A stretch of DNA of 64,000 bases from Lachnoclostridium edouardi (lineage in GTDB: Bacteria > Bacillota > Clostridia > Lachnospirales > Lachnospiraceae). The stretch lies in assembly GCF_900240245.1 (NCBI RefSeq), contig NZ_OESQ01000001.1, positions 2,536,084-2,600,083 of the forward strand, given 5' to 3'. A program made the position numbers and the translations under genes. Below are positions 8,387 through 16,175 of this stretch, one piece after another; position 1 is the stretch's first letter; each line of letters opens with the position of its first letter. The notes beneath the pieces were generated by a model, which did no database searches, was not told the DNA's origin, and was given only the letters and a program-made list of their open reading frames with translations.

Positions 8387-9928
8387 ATGGCAATACCAAC
8401 AAACATAAAGACATTGTTGTCAGGAGATGTTGTTGAATGGGCTAGGATTGAATTTAAGGAAACATGGAATGCAGAGGCATCTTTGAAATCAGTATGTGCA
8501 TTTGCGAATGATCTGGATAACTGGGGTGGCGGATATATTGTAATTGGTGTTGAGGAAAATGAGGGACAACCTGTTTATCCTCTTAAAGGTGTACCTGTGG
8601 ATAAAATTGATGCTTATCAAAAGAATATTTTGTCTAAATGTAAGTTGATCAGGCCCTCATATATGCCAATAGTTGAAGTTGTGGATTATGAAAATGAGAA
8701 ATTTATTGTTCTTTGGTGTCCCGGTGGAGATAGCAGACCATATTCTTCGCCAAAAACGATGACCAAAGATAATAAAGAGCGTATTCACTATATTCGAAAA
8801 ATGTCCAGTACGGTAGAACCATCAGATGATGAAGAAAAGGATTTATTTAATTTAGCAAATCGAATCCCATTTGATGATCGTGTAAATCACCAAGCAGAGA
8901 TGTCAGATTTAAATATTACACTTATTCAGAATTACTTGAAGGAAGTTAAAAGCTCGCTGCATGAGAAATCCAAAACGGGAGACTTTGTTGAAGTATGTAG
9001 CGATATGAATATTATCAGTAACCTTCCGGAATATACAAAACCAAAGAATGTGGGGCTGATGTTTTTTAGTATGGAACCAGACAAGTTTTTCCCATACACA
9101 CAGATTGATGTTGTTCAGTTTCCTGATGGTTTAGGTGGTGATAATATTATTGAACAGACCTTTAAAGGGCCAATCCAGCAACAGCTAAGAGATGCACTGC
9201 AATATATCAGAAATATGATTATTACTGAAAAAGTTGTTAAACATCCAGATCGTGCCGAGGCCGACCGTTTTTTCAATTATCCATTCGCTGCAATTGAGGA
9301 AGCTTTATCAAATGCGGTGTATCATCGTGCTTATGATGAAAGAGAGCCGATTGAAGTTCGGGTGGAGAGGGACCGGATAGAGATATTAAGTTTTCCAGGT
9401 CCAGACCGTTCTGTAACATTGGAGGGATTAAAGTCTTATCGTGTATCTAATCGTCGGTATCGGAATCGTAGGATAGGGGATTTCCTGAAAGAACTGCATT
9501 TAACGGAAGGAAGAAATACTGGGTTTAAAAAGATACTTGATGCTTTAGAGGCAAATGGATCGCCGAAACCAGAATTTGAAACGGATGAAACGCGGAGTTA
9601 CTTTATCACAAGATTATTTGTCCATAAAGGATTTTTGGAAGAAAAGCAAGGAGATGAAAATGCGTCAACCCCAAATTCAACCCCATCAACCCCAAATTCA
9701 ACCTTATCATCAGAGTTAATGGAGACTTTACAGAGATTACCATTGAGAGAACAGATATTGGTACTTATAAAGAAAAATCCATCAATATCCAAAAAGAAAA
9801 TGACAGAAATACTGGGTGTTTCGATGTATGCATTGAAGAAGGAATTAGCTCTAATGAGTGAAGAACATGTGGCTGAGTTCGTTGGATTTAGCCGGAGTGG
9901 TAAGTGGGTTGTGTATTCGTTAAATTAA
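8387..9928 (+). CDS. AlbA_2 / Schlafen-like putative DNA-binding protein (COG2865 type)
   Basis: This 513-residue protein begins with an AlbA_2 (divergent AAA_4) domain at about 15-130, shown by WARIEFKETWN and WGGGYIVIGVEE. The middle has the C-terminal ATPase-like block of COG2865 proteins (EEALSNAVYHRAYDEREPIEVRV, about 300-340). Residues about 425-445 are a Ser/Thr/Pro/Asn linker encoded by a 21-base tandem repeat, followed by a winged-helix-like tail (KKMTEILGVSMYALKKEL). Relatives are annotated as transcriptional regulators and some occur in defence islands. The start follows GTGAGGGAAGTAT. It appears intact amid broken neighbours. Confidence 0.75.
   Translation: MAIPTNIKTLLSGDVVEWARIEFKETWNAEASLKSVCAFANDLDNWGGGYIVIGVEENEGQPVYPLKGVPVDKIDAYQKNILSKCKLIRPSYMPIVEVVDYENEKFIVLWCPGGDSRPYSSPKTMTKDNKERIHYIRKMSSTVEPSDDEEKDLFNLANRIPFDDRVNHQAEMSDLNITLIQNYLKEVKSSLHEKSKTGDFVEVCSDMNIISNLPEYTKPKNVGLMFFSMEPDKFFPYTQIDVVQFPDGLGGDNIIEQTFKGPIQQQLRDALQYIRNMIITEKVVKHPDRAEADRFFNYPFAAIEEALSNAVYHRAYDEREPIEVRVERDRIEILSFPGPDRSVTLEGLKSYRVSNRRYRNRRIGDFLKELHLTEGRNTGFKKILDALEANGSPKPEFETDETRSYFITRLFVHKGFLEEKQGDENASTPNSTPSTPNSTLSSELMETLQRLPLREQILVLIKKNPSISKKKMTEILGVSMYALKKELALMSEEHVAEFVGFSRSGKWVVYSLN
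9665..9706 (+). repeat. 21-base tandem repeat, two units, inside the AlbA_2 gene
   Basis: Two adjacent 21-base units (9665-9685 and 9686-9706, differing at a few 3' positions) encode the STPNSTP-type linker. Copy change by seven codons would keep the frame. Confidence 0.7.
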
Positions 9929-9981
9929 TAGAAAGTCAACTACTGTGATTTGTTGATTGATTTTTAGAAAAAAGAAAGGAA

Positions 9982-10170
9982 GGCAACCAATTCCAGACTT
10001 TAGTAGGTGTTACCGGTTCCGGTAAGATTTTCGCCATGGCCAATGTCATCCAGGCGTTGAATAAGCCGCCCCTTATTATCGCCCATAATAAAACCCTGGC
10101 GGCCCAGCTTTATAGTGAGTTCAAGGAGTTTTTTCCGGAGAACGCGGTAGAGTATTTTGTGTCCTACTAG
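9982..10170 (+). pseudogene. Orphan fragment of uvrB (excinuclease ABC subunit B)
   Basis: An open stretch of 62 codons translates as the Walker A region of Uvr[16 protein letters not shown], then [20 protein letters not shown], then [13 protein letters not shown], where a TAG replaces the expected YDYYQPEAY continuation. There is no start codon, and the Walker A Lys is followed by Ile instead of the conserved Thr (GSGKIF). It is therefore an inactive piece of about 60 residues out of about 660. It is more GC-rich than its surroundings, consistent with capture by recombination. The rest of the 9929-10444 gap has only a terminator. Confidence 0.85.
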
Positions 10171-10340
10171 AAGAAAGTGTTTTTGATACTACATATAGTA
10201 TTATTTAGTTTTAATAATTCTATATATTGTGGATTAAATGGACTATATGGATAGAAAAAACAGGGTGGAATCATAGGAATTGTGAACAAAATTCGTCGTG
10301 GAAAAGATAGTAAAAAGAAGTATAGAGGTAAAATTTATAG

Positions 10341-10377
10341 TCTGCAGGATGCAAAAATGTGTCCTGTAGATTTTTTT
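10341..10377 (+). terminator. Rho-independent terminator
   Basis: TCTGCAGGA and TCCTGTAGA arms are followed by seven T. It lies between the uvrB fragment and the next gene and would isolate that gene from upstream transcription. Confidence 0.7.
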
Positions 10378-10444
10378 GTATGAAGGGAACATGGAAAGCC
10401 CTTAATCCTGATATCAGGAAAATTTTAAAGAACAAGGAGAAAAA

Positions 10445-11602
10445 ATGTCTGAATATCAATTACAAATTAAGCAGATTGTGGACTATCCACGCTGCCGGAT
10501 CTACCGGCAATTTATACAGTCTTTAATGAGTGATCAGAGCATTCGCGTAGGCGGCGGTTCTGGTCTTTTTTATTTTATGGTACTTTGCAGCTATGCAAAT
10601 TTTCGTACATCTTACCGGCGTATCGACGGAATCAGCTATACGGTTTATCCAGGGGAGTGGATCTGTACAGTAAAAGAGGTATCTGGCTGGTTTCGGACAC
10701 ATTTTCAGAGACAGGCGATTGACATTTTGGATGAGCTTCAGAAACGGCATTTGATATCATATCTTGTCCTTGACAGAGGAAAGGTTATCAAATATAAGAT
10801 TCGGGGCTGGAAAAAGCACAACACGATTCTGGATTATAATTGTCCCTGCCAGAAGGATACAGGGTTTTTCTTTATGCCGGTTACTACTGCTGCGGAGCTT
10901 GTCAGTGCGGGACGCTGCTCAGAAATGGATATTGTGTTGGATTTGTGGCTTTCGACTGTTTATAACGATGAACAGGTGCAGGGGTCTGAAGTTGGTCCTG
11001 TGGTTTATTTACGCAACGGAACAGGGCTGCCAGTGTTAAACTACAATGAATTGGCTGTTCGCTGGGGAATTTCAAAGGCTACAGTTGGAAGAATTTTAAA
11101 AAAGCTTGCAGGAATGGATTACATATCCCTTATGACATTTCCAGGGAGAACGGGGAGCGTTATTTATTTGCAGAATTATTTGTCTACTATGTTTCAAATA
11201 TCAGATGTCCTGATTGATAAAGAGGAGGTTGCTATGGTGCTGAATATTAAAGTTTCTTTGCCGGATGAGGAGGAAACGGAGCAAACGGCTGATACCGGCG
11301 GGCATGACATCTGTGTTTCAGATGAGCTAGCCAGCGTTTCAAAATCCAACATAGAGGTTCTCGTTGAAAAAATGGCAAAAGTCCTTGAGCCACAAGGAAT
11401 TTTTTGTTTTCGATGTGCAAAATCGAAGTATAAGTTATTTCCCTTATCAAACGCCTGCAGGGAAGAATATTTACTCCGCGCGCGTAAGGAATCGGAGACG
11501 CAATTTGGGCTAATGATTTTGTGTGGGAGCGATACGCCGGTCTATACGTTTGAACTTACAGTGTTACCAATTACGGAGAAGAATAGGGGGAATTTGGCAT
11601 GA
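10445..11602 (+). CDS. Protein with winged-helix motifs, function unknown
   Basis: A 385-residue protein starting at an ATG after AAGGAGAAAAA. I see two DNA-binding-like segments. Near residues 75-115 a replication-initiator-like stretch (VKEVSGWFRTHFQRQAIDILDELQKRHLISYL) resembles a winged helix. Near 195-240 there is a clear MarR/GntR-like helix-turn-helix (YNELAVRWGISKATVGRILKKLAGMDYISL). The C-terminal third has no motif I recognise. The stop overlaps the next start (ATGA), so the two are co-translated. A regulator or initiator from a mobile element is a reasonable guess, not a firm call. Confidence 0.6.
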   Translation: MSEYQLQIKQIVDYPRCRIYRQFIQSLMSDQSIRVGGGSGLFYFMVLCSYANFRTSYRRIDGISYTVYPGEWICTVKEVSGWFRTHFQRQAIDILDELQKRHLISYLVLDRGKVIKYKIRGWKKHNTILDYNCPCQKDTGFFFMPVTTAAELVSAGRCSEMDIVLDLWLSTVYNDEQVQGSEVGPVVYLRNGTGLPVLNYNELAVRWGISKATVGRILKKLAGMDYISLMTFPGRTGSVIYLQNYLSTMFQISDVLIDKEEVAMVLNIKVSLPDEEETEQTADTGGHDICVSDELASVSKSNIEVLVEKMAKVLEPQGIFCFRCAKSKYKLFPLSNACREEYLLRARKESETQFGLMILCGSDTPVYTFELTVLPITEKNRGNLA

Positions 11603-12138
11603 GAAAGAAACAGGATGAAAGGAACATTACAGAGAACCCGTTGTATCACGATACATGGAAACTGCTGAAGAAGTACAGGGATGTGGTATGGAGCCTGGAG
11701 CTGTCCATTCAACAGGTACGGAACCGGTTCGAACTGGAATATGGCAGCTCGATTGAGGATTTTTTAGATTCCGTATATCTGGCTGGAGCCGATCTGTCCG
11801 GAAGCGATACGGAACATCATGCGAAATGCATTGAGCGGAGCTATCGGATGCTGAAACTGCTTGATTCTTCCGTAGATCTGCTCCGTAATAAGCACAAGAA
11901 TGGAGAGGTCTATTACTGGCTTATTTATTACACATTTCTTTCGCCGCAGCAGCTCCGCAATGTGGAAGAAATCATTGAAAAACTCAGACCGCATATTCGG
12001 GATATCAGTTTTCGGACATATTACCGAAAAAGACAAGAAGCGATTGAAGCGCTCAGTTCGATCTTATGGGGATATACTTCTAAGGACAGTATGGAGATTT
12101 TGGATCAGTTTTTCCCAGATTTGAATTCAGGAGTTTAG
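11599..12138 (+). CDS. Hypothetical helical protein coupled to the preceding gene
   Basis: This 179-residue, charged, largely helical protein starts at an ATG overlapping the previous stop by four bases. No enzyme motif is visible. The C-terminal part (IRDISFRTYYRKRQEAIEALSSILWGY) looks like a recognition-helix region of small phage regulators such as the ArpU type, but the match is only by feel. Coupling to a winged-helix protein suggests a shared regulatory job. Confidence 0.5.
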   Translation: MRKKQDERNITENPLYHDTWKLLKKYRDVVWSLELSIQQVRNRFELEYGSSIEDFLDSVYLAGADLSGSDTEHHAKCIERSYRMLKLLDSSVDLLRNKHKNGEVYYWLIYYTFLSPQQLRNVEEIIEKLRPHIRDISFRTYYRKRQEAIEALSSILWGYTSKDSMEILDQFFPDLNSGV

Positions 12139-12235
12139 CTATATATTTGGATATTTGGATAAGTCGTGTAAAAGAAAGTGGGAAAAGATTTAATTAAAGA
12201 TTTTGTATAAAAAATGCAAAAATATCAAATAAATA

Positions 12236-12264
12236 TTGACCTGTGCATTTTTAATGATTATAAT
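12236..12264 (+). promoter_or_regulatory. Strong sigma-A promoter for rloA
   Basis: TTGACC and a perfect TATAAT are separated by 17 bases and end 44 bases before the rloA ATG. A good GGGAGG ribosome site follows. Confidence 0.8.
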
Positions 12265-12308
12265 TTTAGTAAAAGAGGAGAATACTGGGAACAGGGAGGT
12301 ATTCATTT

Positions 12309-13478
12309 ATGTTGATTCAGTTTATAGTTGAAAATCACAGGTCAATAAAGAACAGCGCCGTAATCAGCTTTGCGGCCTCCAAGGATAAGTCATTTGAAGA
12401 ATATCTGCTTCATCCGGATGCAAAAAAAACATTGTTGCCTGCGCTTGCTATTTACGGTGCCAATGCTGCCGGAAAGAGCAATGTGCTACAAGCAATGATG
12501 ACCATGAAAGAAATGATCGTAGGTGATGCGTCAAAGGCATCTAAGGGTCAAAAGCTGCCATGGGAGCCATTTGGCAGCATAAAGGAACCAACTACCTTTG
12601 AAATCGTGTTTATTTATCAAGGGGTTCGTTACACATATGGTTTCTCTTTTGATGCTAAAAAGATTTATAAAGAGTATCTTTTTCACTGGCCAAATGGCAG
12701 AGAAGCTCTGATTTTTTCCAGAGAGGACGGAGTATATGAATTCAGGGAAAATATAAATGAACAGATGACTCTGAGCAACCGGACACCGGACAACAAGCTC
12801 TATCTGGTATCCTCGAATGACTGGAATCTGCCGCAGACAGAAAATGCTTACCGGTGGTTTCTTGAAAAGCTTACCTTCTTGATGGATGAAGAACCAGCCA
12901 CCTCAGAAACTGTTGCCCAGATTGCCAGCGGTGATGATAAGAAGGCGCGTATCTTAAAGGAATTGTTGCTTGCCGATCTTGGAATTACCGATGTTACAAT
13001 CAAGAATAGTCAAGGAAAGATACCAGTTATTACGACAACCCATCGAATCATGAACGAGGATGGATCAACAGAATATTTCCAGCTCTTAATGGAGCAGGAA
13101 TCTGCTGGTACACAACACTTTTTTGCCCGAATCGGGGGCTGGCTACAGGCACTTGAAAATGGCGCACTTTTGGTTGTAGATGAAATTGAAGATAGTCTTC
13201 ACCCCCTTTTGACTAGGCAGTTAATTGAAATGGTGCAGGATAAGAGAATCAATACAAAGGGCACACAGTTGATTTTTACAACACATGACGCAATGCTGCT
13301 TGACCTTAATTTTTTCCGCAGAGATCAGATTTGGTTTGCCGAAAAAAATGACCGGACTTGTGCAACAGAGCTTTATTCGCTGGCTTCTTTCTCGCCAAGA
13401 AAAGGGGAAAATGTGCGCAAGGGTTATCTCCAGGGAAGGTTTGGTGCGATACCTTTTATCGAAGGTAATGCCAAGTGA
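12309..13478 (+). CDS. rloA: RloA-like AAA-family ATPase
   Basis: A 389-residue ATPase of the OLD/ABC-like AAA_15/21 class. The N-terminus (LIQFIVENHRSIKN) and Walker A (YGANAAGKSN, about residues 49-58) are typical. Walker B is LLVVDEIEDSLHP at about 293-305, followed by the switch histidine region (LIFTTHDAMLLD). In known systems rloA is followed by rloB in restriction and phage-defence loci. Here a 4-base overlap leads into the first 30 codons of rloB, which confirms the identity but shows that the partner is broken. Confidence 0.82.
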   Translation: MLIQFIVENHRSIKNSAVISFAASKDKSFEEYLLHPDAKKTLLPALAIYGANAAGKSNVLQAMMTMKEMIVGDASKASKGQKLPWEPFGSIKEPTTFEIVFIYQGVRYTYGFSFDAKKIYKEYLFHWPNGREALIFSREDGVYEFRENINEQMTLSNRTPDNKLYLVSSNDWNLPQTENAYRWFLEKLTFLMDEEPATSETVAQIASGDDKKARILKELLLADLGITDVTIKNSQGKIPVITTTHRIMNEDGSTEYFQLLMEQESAGTQHFFARIGGWLQALENGALLVVDEIEDSLHPLLTRQLIEMVQDKRINTKGTQLIFTTHDAMLLDLNFFRRDQIWFAEKNDRTCATELYSLASFSPRKGENVRKGYLQGRFGAIPFIEGNAK

Positions 13479-13567
13479 GTAAGATGGGGAAAGAATACGA
13501 TCCCAATAAAGTTACCCGGCGTAAGCGCAAACCAATTATTTATATTATCTGTGAAGGGAAAGTTTGA
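13475..13567 (+). pseudogene. rloB: rloB, N-terminal fragment
   Basis: A GTG overlapping the rloA stop opens 30 codons ending RRKRKPIIYIICEGKV and then TGA. The RKRKPxxYIxCEGxxTE block is the characteristic N-terminus of RloB. The frame dies just where the family continues with the Toprim-like core. The matching C-terminal half is found 1.3 kb further on (14837-15163), beyond a foreign nuclease gene. Confidence 0.75.
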
Positions 13568-13689
13568 AACAGTTTGAACAGATGGATCAGATGCTGACTA
13601 TGCAGGATGGAATGTTGCGAACATCGCAGATTATAGCTGCCAGAGAAAATGGTGTATTTGAAAGGGGCTTCGAAATGATTGCTAGATAA
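13567..13689 (+). pseudogene. 41-codon open stretch of unknown origin
   Basis: Immediately after the rloB fragment an uninterrupted stretch translates as KQFEQMDQMLTMQDGML..., ending in EMIAR and TAA. It has no start codon or ribosome site and looks like the C-terminus of another gene joined here by recombination. I do not recognise the family. Confidence 0.35.
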
Positions 13690-13700
13690 CACTACGGTGC

Positions 13701-13725
13701 TTTGTGTCAGCACTGCTGACACAAA
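13701..13725. repeat. 25-base near-perfect palindrome upstream of the DUF1016 gene
   Basis: TTTGTGTCAGCA and CTGCTGACACAAA form a palindrome mismatched only at its centre. The same 25 bases recur inside the gene at 14049 with a single change. It could be an operator, a processing site or a recombination scar. Confidence 0.75.
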
Positions 13726-13775
13726 GCAGAATGAAAAATATTATTAGATCTAAATATAATGGAAGGATGATCCAA

Positions 13776-14762
13776 ATGAAAGATGAAATCGGTTTTGCTG
13801 GAAATCTTATTAAAATCATAGAGGATTCGAGAAACAATGCTTTGAAAAAAGTAAACGAAGAACTTATTCGGATGTATTGGAATGTAGGTGAGTATTTAAG
13901 TAAAGAGGCTGAAAACGCTGTTTTTGGAGATGCGTATATTGACTCTGTTGTTAGAGAAATTCAGGCGGCTTTTCCGGGTATAAAAGGATTCAACAGACGT
14001 GGTTTATACAGAATGAAGCAATTCTATGAAACTTATTGTGATGATGAATTTGTGTCAGCGCTGCTGACACAAATTAGCTGGACAAATCATCTGGCAATTA
14101 TGTCAAAATCTAAAACGTTGGAGGAAAGGCATTTTTATATAACCCTTTGCATAAAGGAATCCTATTCTTCGAGAGAATTGGAGCGTCAAATTAACAGTGG
14201 TTATTATGAAAGGTATATGCTTTCAAAAGAAAGATTACTTCCAGAACCAATAAATGGATTAAAAGAAAATCCGTTTTTGGATTCATATGTTATTGAATTC
14301 CTTGATTTACCAAAAAATTTCAAGGAATCAGATTTGCAAAAAGGTCTGATTCAGAATATGAAAGATTTTATTCTTGAGGTAGGAAAAGATTTTACTTTCA
14401 TCGATGAAGAATATAAGGTTCAAGTTGGTAGTGAAGATTTTAGGATTGATTTGTTATTTTTTCACAGGGGACTTCAGTGTCTTGTTGCTTTTGAGTTAAA
14501 AATTGGTAAATTCAAACCAGAATATATTTCTAAGATGGATTTCTATTTGGAGGCATTAGATCGGCAGAAAAAGAAACAAAATGAAAATCCGAGTGTAGGA
14601 ATGATTTTGTGTGCCTCAAAAGATGATGAAGTAGTGGAATATGCGATGAGCAGAACATTGTCTCCAATGATGGTTGCAGAATATAAATTGCAGTTGCCTG
14701 ATAAAACTGTATTGCAGAAAAAATTGCAGGAATTGGTAAATATGCCTTTAATCGAAGAATAG
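13776..14762 (+). CDS. DUF1016 (YhcG-type) PD-(D/E)XK nuclease family protein
   Basis: This 328-residue protein has the two-part architecture of the YhcG family. The N-terminal DUF1016 helical domain includes RMYWNVGEYLSKE, GFNRRGLYRMKQFYETY and TQISWTNHLAIM. The C-terminal PD-(D/E)XK nuclease fold has FRIDLLFFHRGLQCLVAFELKIGKFKPEY, with the Asp and the ExK pair in place. Such proteins are found with type I restriction genes and in defence islands. I chose the ATG at 13776 after GGAAGG; an earlier GTG at 13704 would begin inside the palindrome. It interrupts the rloB locus. Confidence 0.85.
   Translation: MKDEIGFAGNLIKIIEDSRNNALKKVNEELIRMYWNVGEYLSKEAENAVFGDAYIDSVVREIQAAFPGIKGFNRRGLYRMKQFYETYCDDEFVSALLTQISWTNHLAIMSKSKTLEERHFYITLCIKESYSSRELERQINSGYYERYMLSKERLLPEPINGLKENPFLDSYVIEFLDLPKNFKESDLQKGLIQNMKDFILEVGKDFTFIDEEYKVQVGSEDFRIDLLFFHRGLQCLVAFELKIGKFKPEYISKMDFYLEALDRQKKKQNENPSVGMILCASKDDEVVEYAMSRTLSPMMVAEYKLQLPDKTVLQKKLQELVNMPLIEE
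14049..14073. repeat. Second copy of the 25-base palindrome, within the DUF1016 gene
   Basis: TTTGTGTCAGCG / CTGCTGACACAAA differs from the upstream copy (13701-13725) at one base. Here it encodes FVSALLTQ, a conserved segment of the DUF1016 domain. Confidence 0.75.
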
Positions 14763-14836
14763 CGAATAGCATTATTATGTGACACTTGCGTTGAGGGAAC
14801 TGTTTGCCCATATCAATGGTATGGTATTTAAGAGTG

Positions 14837-15163
14837 GAACTCTTTGATAAAATGCTATCAAATCAAAAATTTTCGTTTACGGAATTGCCTGATGGATATT
14901 ATCCCAAAGATTGAGATCAGCTTTGGTGCGTATTTGATTGCGATGATAATAAAGATTCTGATCTTCAGGCAGTAATTTTGTATGCGGAGAAGCATGGGTA
15001 TAAAGTCGCATATTCCAATCCAGCATTTGAATATTGGTATTTGCTCCATTTTGAAAAGCGGAGTGGATATTTGAAGGACTCTGTTGCTGTGATTTGTTGG
15101 GATAGTAATCCGGTAACAACAGTCTATGAATTGGTTGAGTTTTTGAATAGTAAAAGAATATAA
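14837..15163 (+). pseudogene. rloB: rloB, C-terminal fragment
   Basis: One frame is open apart from a single TGA at about 14909. It reads LFDKMLSNQKF, then DQLWCVFDCDDNKDSDLQ, then YKVAYSNPAFEYWYLLHF, and ends NPVTTVYELVEFL. The WCVFDxDD acidic motif and SNPAFExWxLLHF are hallmarks of RloB. Between LLHF and NPVTTVY about 60-80 family residues are missing, so this half also carries an internal deletion. It completes the fragment at 13475, split by the DUF1016 gene. Confidence 0.75.
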
Positions 15164-15195
15164 AATCACTTTGGCAAAAGTATTTATTATGGCAG

Positions 15196-15240
15196 AAAGC
15201 TGTCACATCAGCGGTAAAAGTTCGTTGGGTGGCAGCTTTT
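15196..15240 (+). terminator. Rho-independent terminator
   Basis: AAAGCTGTCAC and GTGGCAGCTTT arms (one G-U pair) with a T tail close the rloB region. Confidence 0.75.
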
Positions 15241-15263
15241 GTAATACTATGAAGATTCTAAAT

Positions 15264-15299
15264 TTTACTTTTATACTAATATTGTTTATAATATTAGTA
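15264..15299 (+). promoter_or_regulatory. Promoter overlapped by a 10-bp-arm palindromic operator
   Basis: TTTACT and TATAAT hexamers have a 17-base spacer. TACTAATATT (15274-15283) and AATATTAGTA (15290-15299) form a perfect inverted repeat across the -10 box. A regulator bound here would block transcription of the short downstream frame. Confidence 0.65.
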
Positions 15300-15316
15300 C
15301 GAAAGGAAGCAAAATA

Positions 15317-15424
15317 ATGAAACTTTCTTATGCGTCTGATCTGGAATGGAATGTGATTATGGGAGCAATCCGCAGATTATATTTGTTTTGTGAGAAAGGT
15401 GTAGGGGAACTAAGAGGTGTTTGA
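15317..15424 (+). CDS. 35-residue frame, probably the truncated start of a gene
   Basis: An ATG after GAAAGGAAG, downstream of a good promoter with operator, encodes MKLSYASDLEWNVIMGAI... and stops after 35 residues. A related sequence (SYASDLDWNAIMEAIRG) reappears at 17099-17176 on the far side of the AbiE genes without a start. It may be the stub of a gene displaced by the toxin-antitoxin insertion. Family not recognised. The rest of 15425-15519 holds nothing clear. Confidence 0.4.
   Translation: MKLSYASDLEWNVIMGAIRRLYLFCEKGVGELRGV
15325..15402 (+). repeat. Direct repeat, left copy, flanking the AbiE module
   Basis: About 78 bases align without gaps to 17096-17173. The first 21 bases are identical and scattered substitutions follow. 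The copies bracket the AbiE genes 1,771 bases apart. Confidence 0.7.
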
Positions 15425-15519
15425 TAAATAGTTAAGGAAAAGAGAAACTATATGAAGAAATGAGGGACTACCTTGTAATAAAAGAGTCATACAAACAAAT
15501 TCAAAAGCTCTAATCATAT

Positions 15520-15558
15520 TTGACTTTTTTGCTTATTTTACATATAATATTAAGCAAG
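15520..15558 (+). promoter_or_regulatory. Promoter and inverted-repeat operator of abiEi-abiEii
   Basis: TTGACT and TATAAT with a 17-base spacer form a near-perfect promoter. TTGCTTA (15529-15535) and TAAGCAA (15552-15558) flank the -10 box. AbiEi antitoxins are known to repress their own operons at inverted repeats, so this is the likely operator. Confidence 0.75.
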
Positions 15559-15581
15559 AAAGTAAAAAGGCGGTGAAGCAC

Positions 15582-16175
15582 ATGAAGTATTCTCAGCAGA
15601 TTTTAAATCTTGCACAGCAGAATAATGGTATTATAACTACAGAAATGGTCGTCGCTGCAGGCATTTCACGAGGAAGTTTAAAGCATCTGGTTGATAGCGG
15701 TGAGTTAGAGCGTGCTTCACGTGGTGTCTATACATTACCGGGGGTTTGGGAAGATGAATTTGTCAATCTTCAAAGCCGTTATAAACGGGGGATTTTTTCT
15801 CTCAACACAGCATTATTCCTGTGTGATTTGACAGATAGGACACCGGGAAAATATCATATGACCTTTCCAAACACATACAATCTATCCAGTCCCAAGTCAG
15901 AAGGAATTTTGTGCTGTAGTGCAAAAGAACCTTTGTACAGTCTTGGAATTGATAAGTTGATGACTCCGGGAGGAAATGCCGTCAGAGCATACAGTGCAGA
16001 AAGAACATTGTGTGATATCTTAAGAACAAAAAATCATACAGATGTACAAATTGTTTCTGAAGCGTTTAAACGATATGTAGCTGATAAAAAAAGAAATATT
16101 CCGAAGCTTTCCGAATATGCGCGATTACTGAAAGTGGAAAAAAAACTTAGATCTTATTTGGAGGTACTGCTGTGA
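15582..16175 (+). CDS. abiEi: Type IV antitoxin AbiEi
   Basis: This 197-residue antitoxin and autorepressor has an N-terminal winged helix (GIITTEMVVAAGISRGSLKHLVDSGELERASRGVYTLP, in segments), typical of AbiEi_4. A C-terminal domain includes SPKSEGILCCS and YSAERTLCDILRTKNH. The ATG at 15582 follows AAGGCGGTG; a GTG at 15573 is possible. The stop overlaps the toxin start by four bases (GTGA), ensuring coupled synthesis. Members counter the AbiEii nucleotidyltransferase without binding it. Confidence 0.88.
   Translation: MKYSQQILNLAQQNNGIITTEMVVAAGISRGSLKHLVDSGELERASRGVYTLPGVWEDEFVNLQSRYKRGIFSLNTALFLCDLTDRTPGKYHMTFPNTYNLSSPKSEGILCCSAKEPLYSLGIDKLMTPGGNAVRAYSAERTLCDILRTKNHTDVQIVSEAFKRYVADKKRNIPKLSEYARLLKVEKKLRSYLEVLL

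Noticed and set aside
13704..13775. Extended N-terminus for the DUF1016 protein from GTG 13704
   Set aside because: It would start inside the palindrome with no ribosome site, while ATG 13776 has GGAAGG upstream and fits the family start.
15241..15300. The 15274 palindrome as an attachment site
   Set aside because: It coincides with a -10 box and is better explained as an operator; no integrase or matching second site was found.
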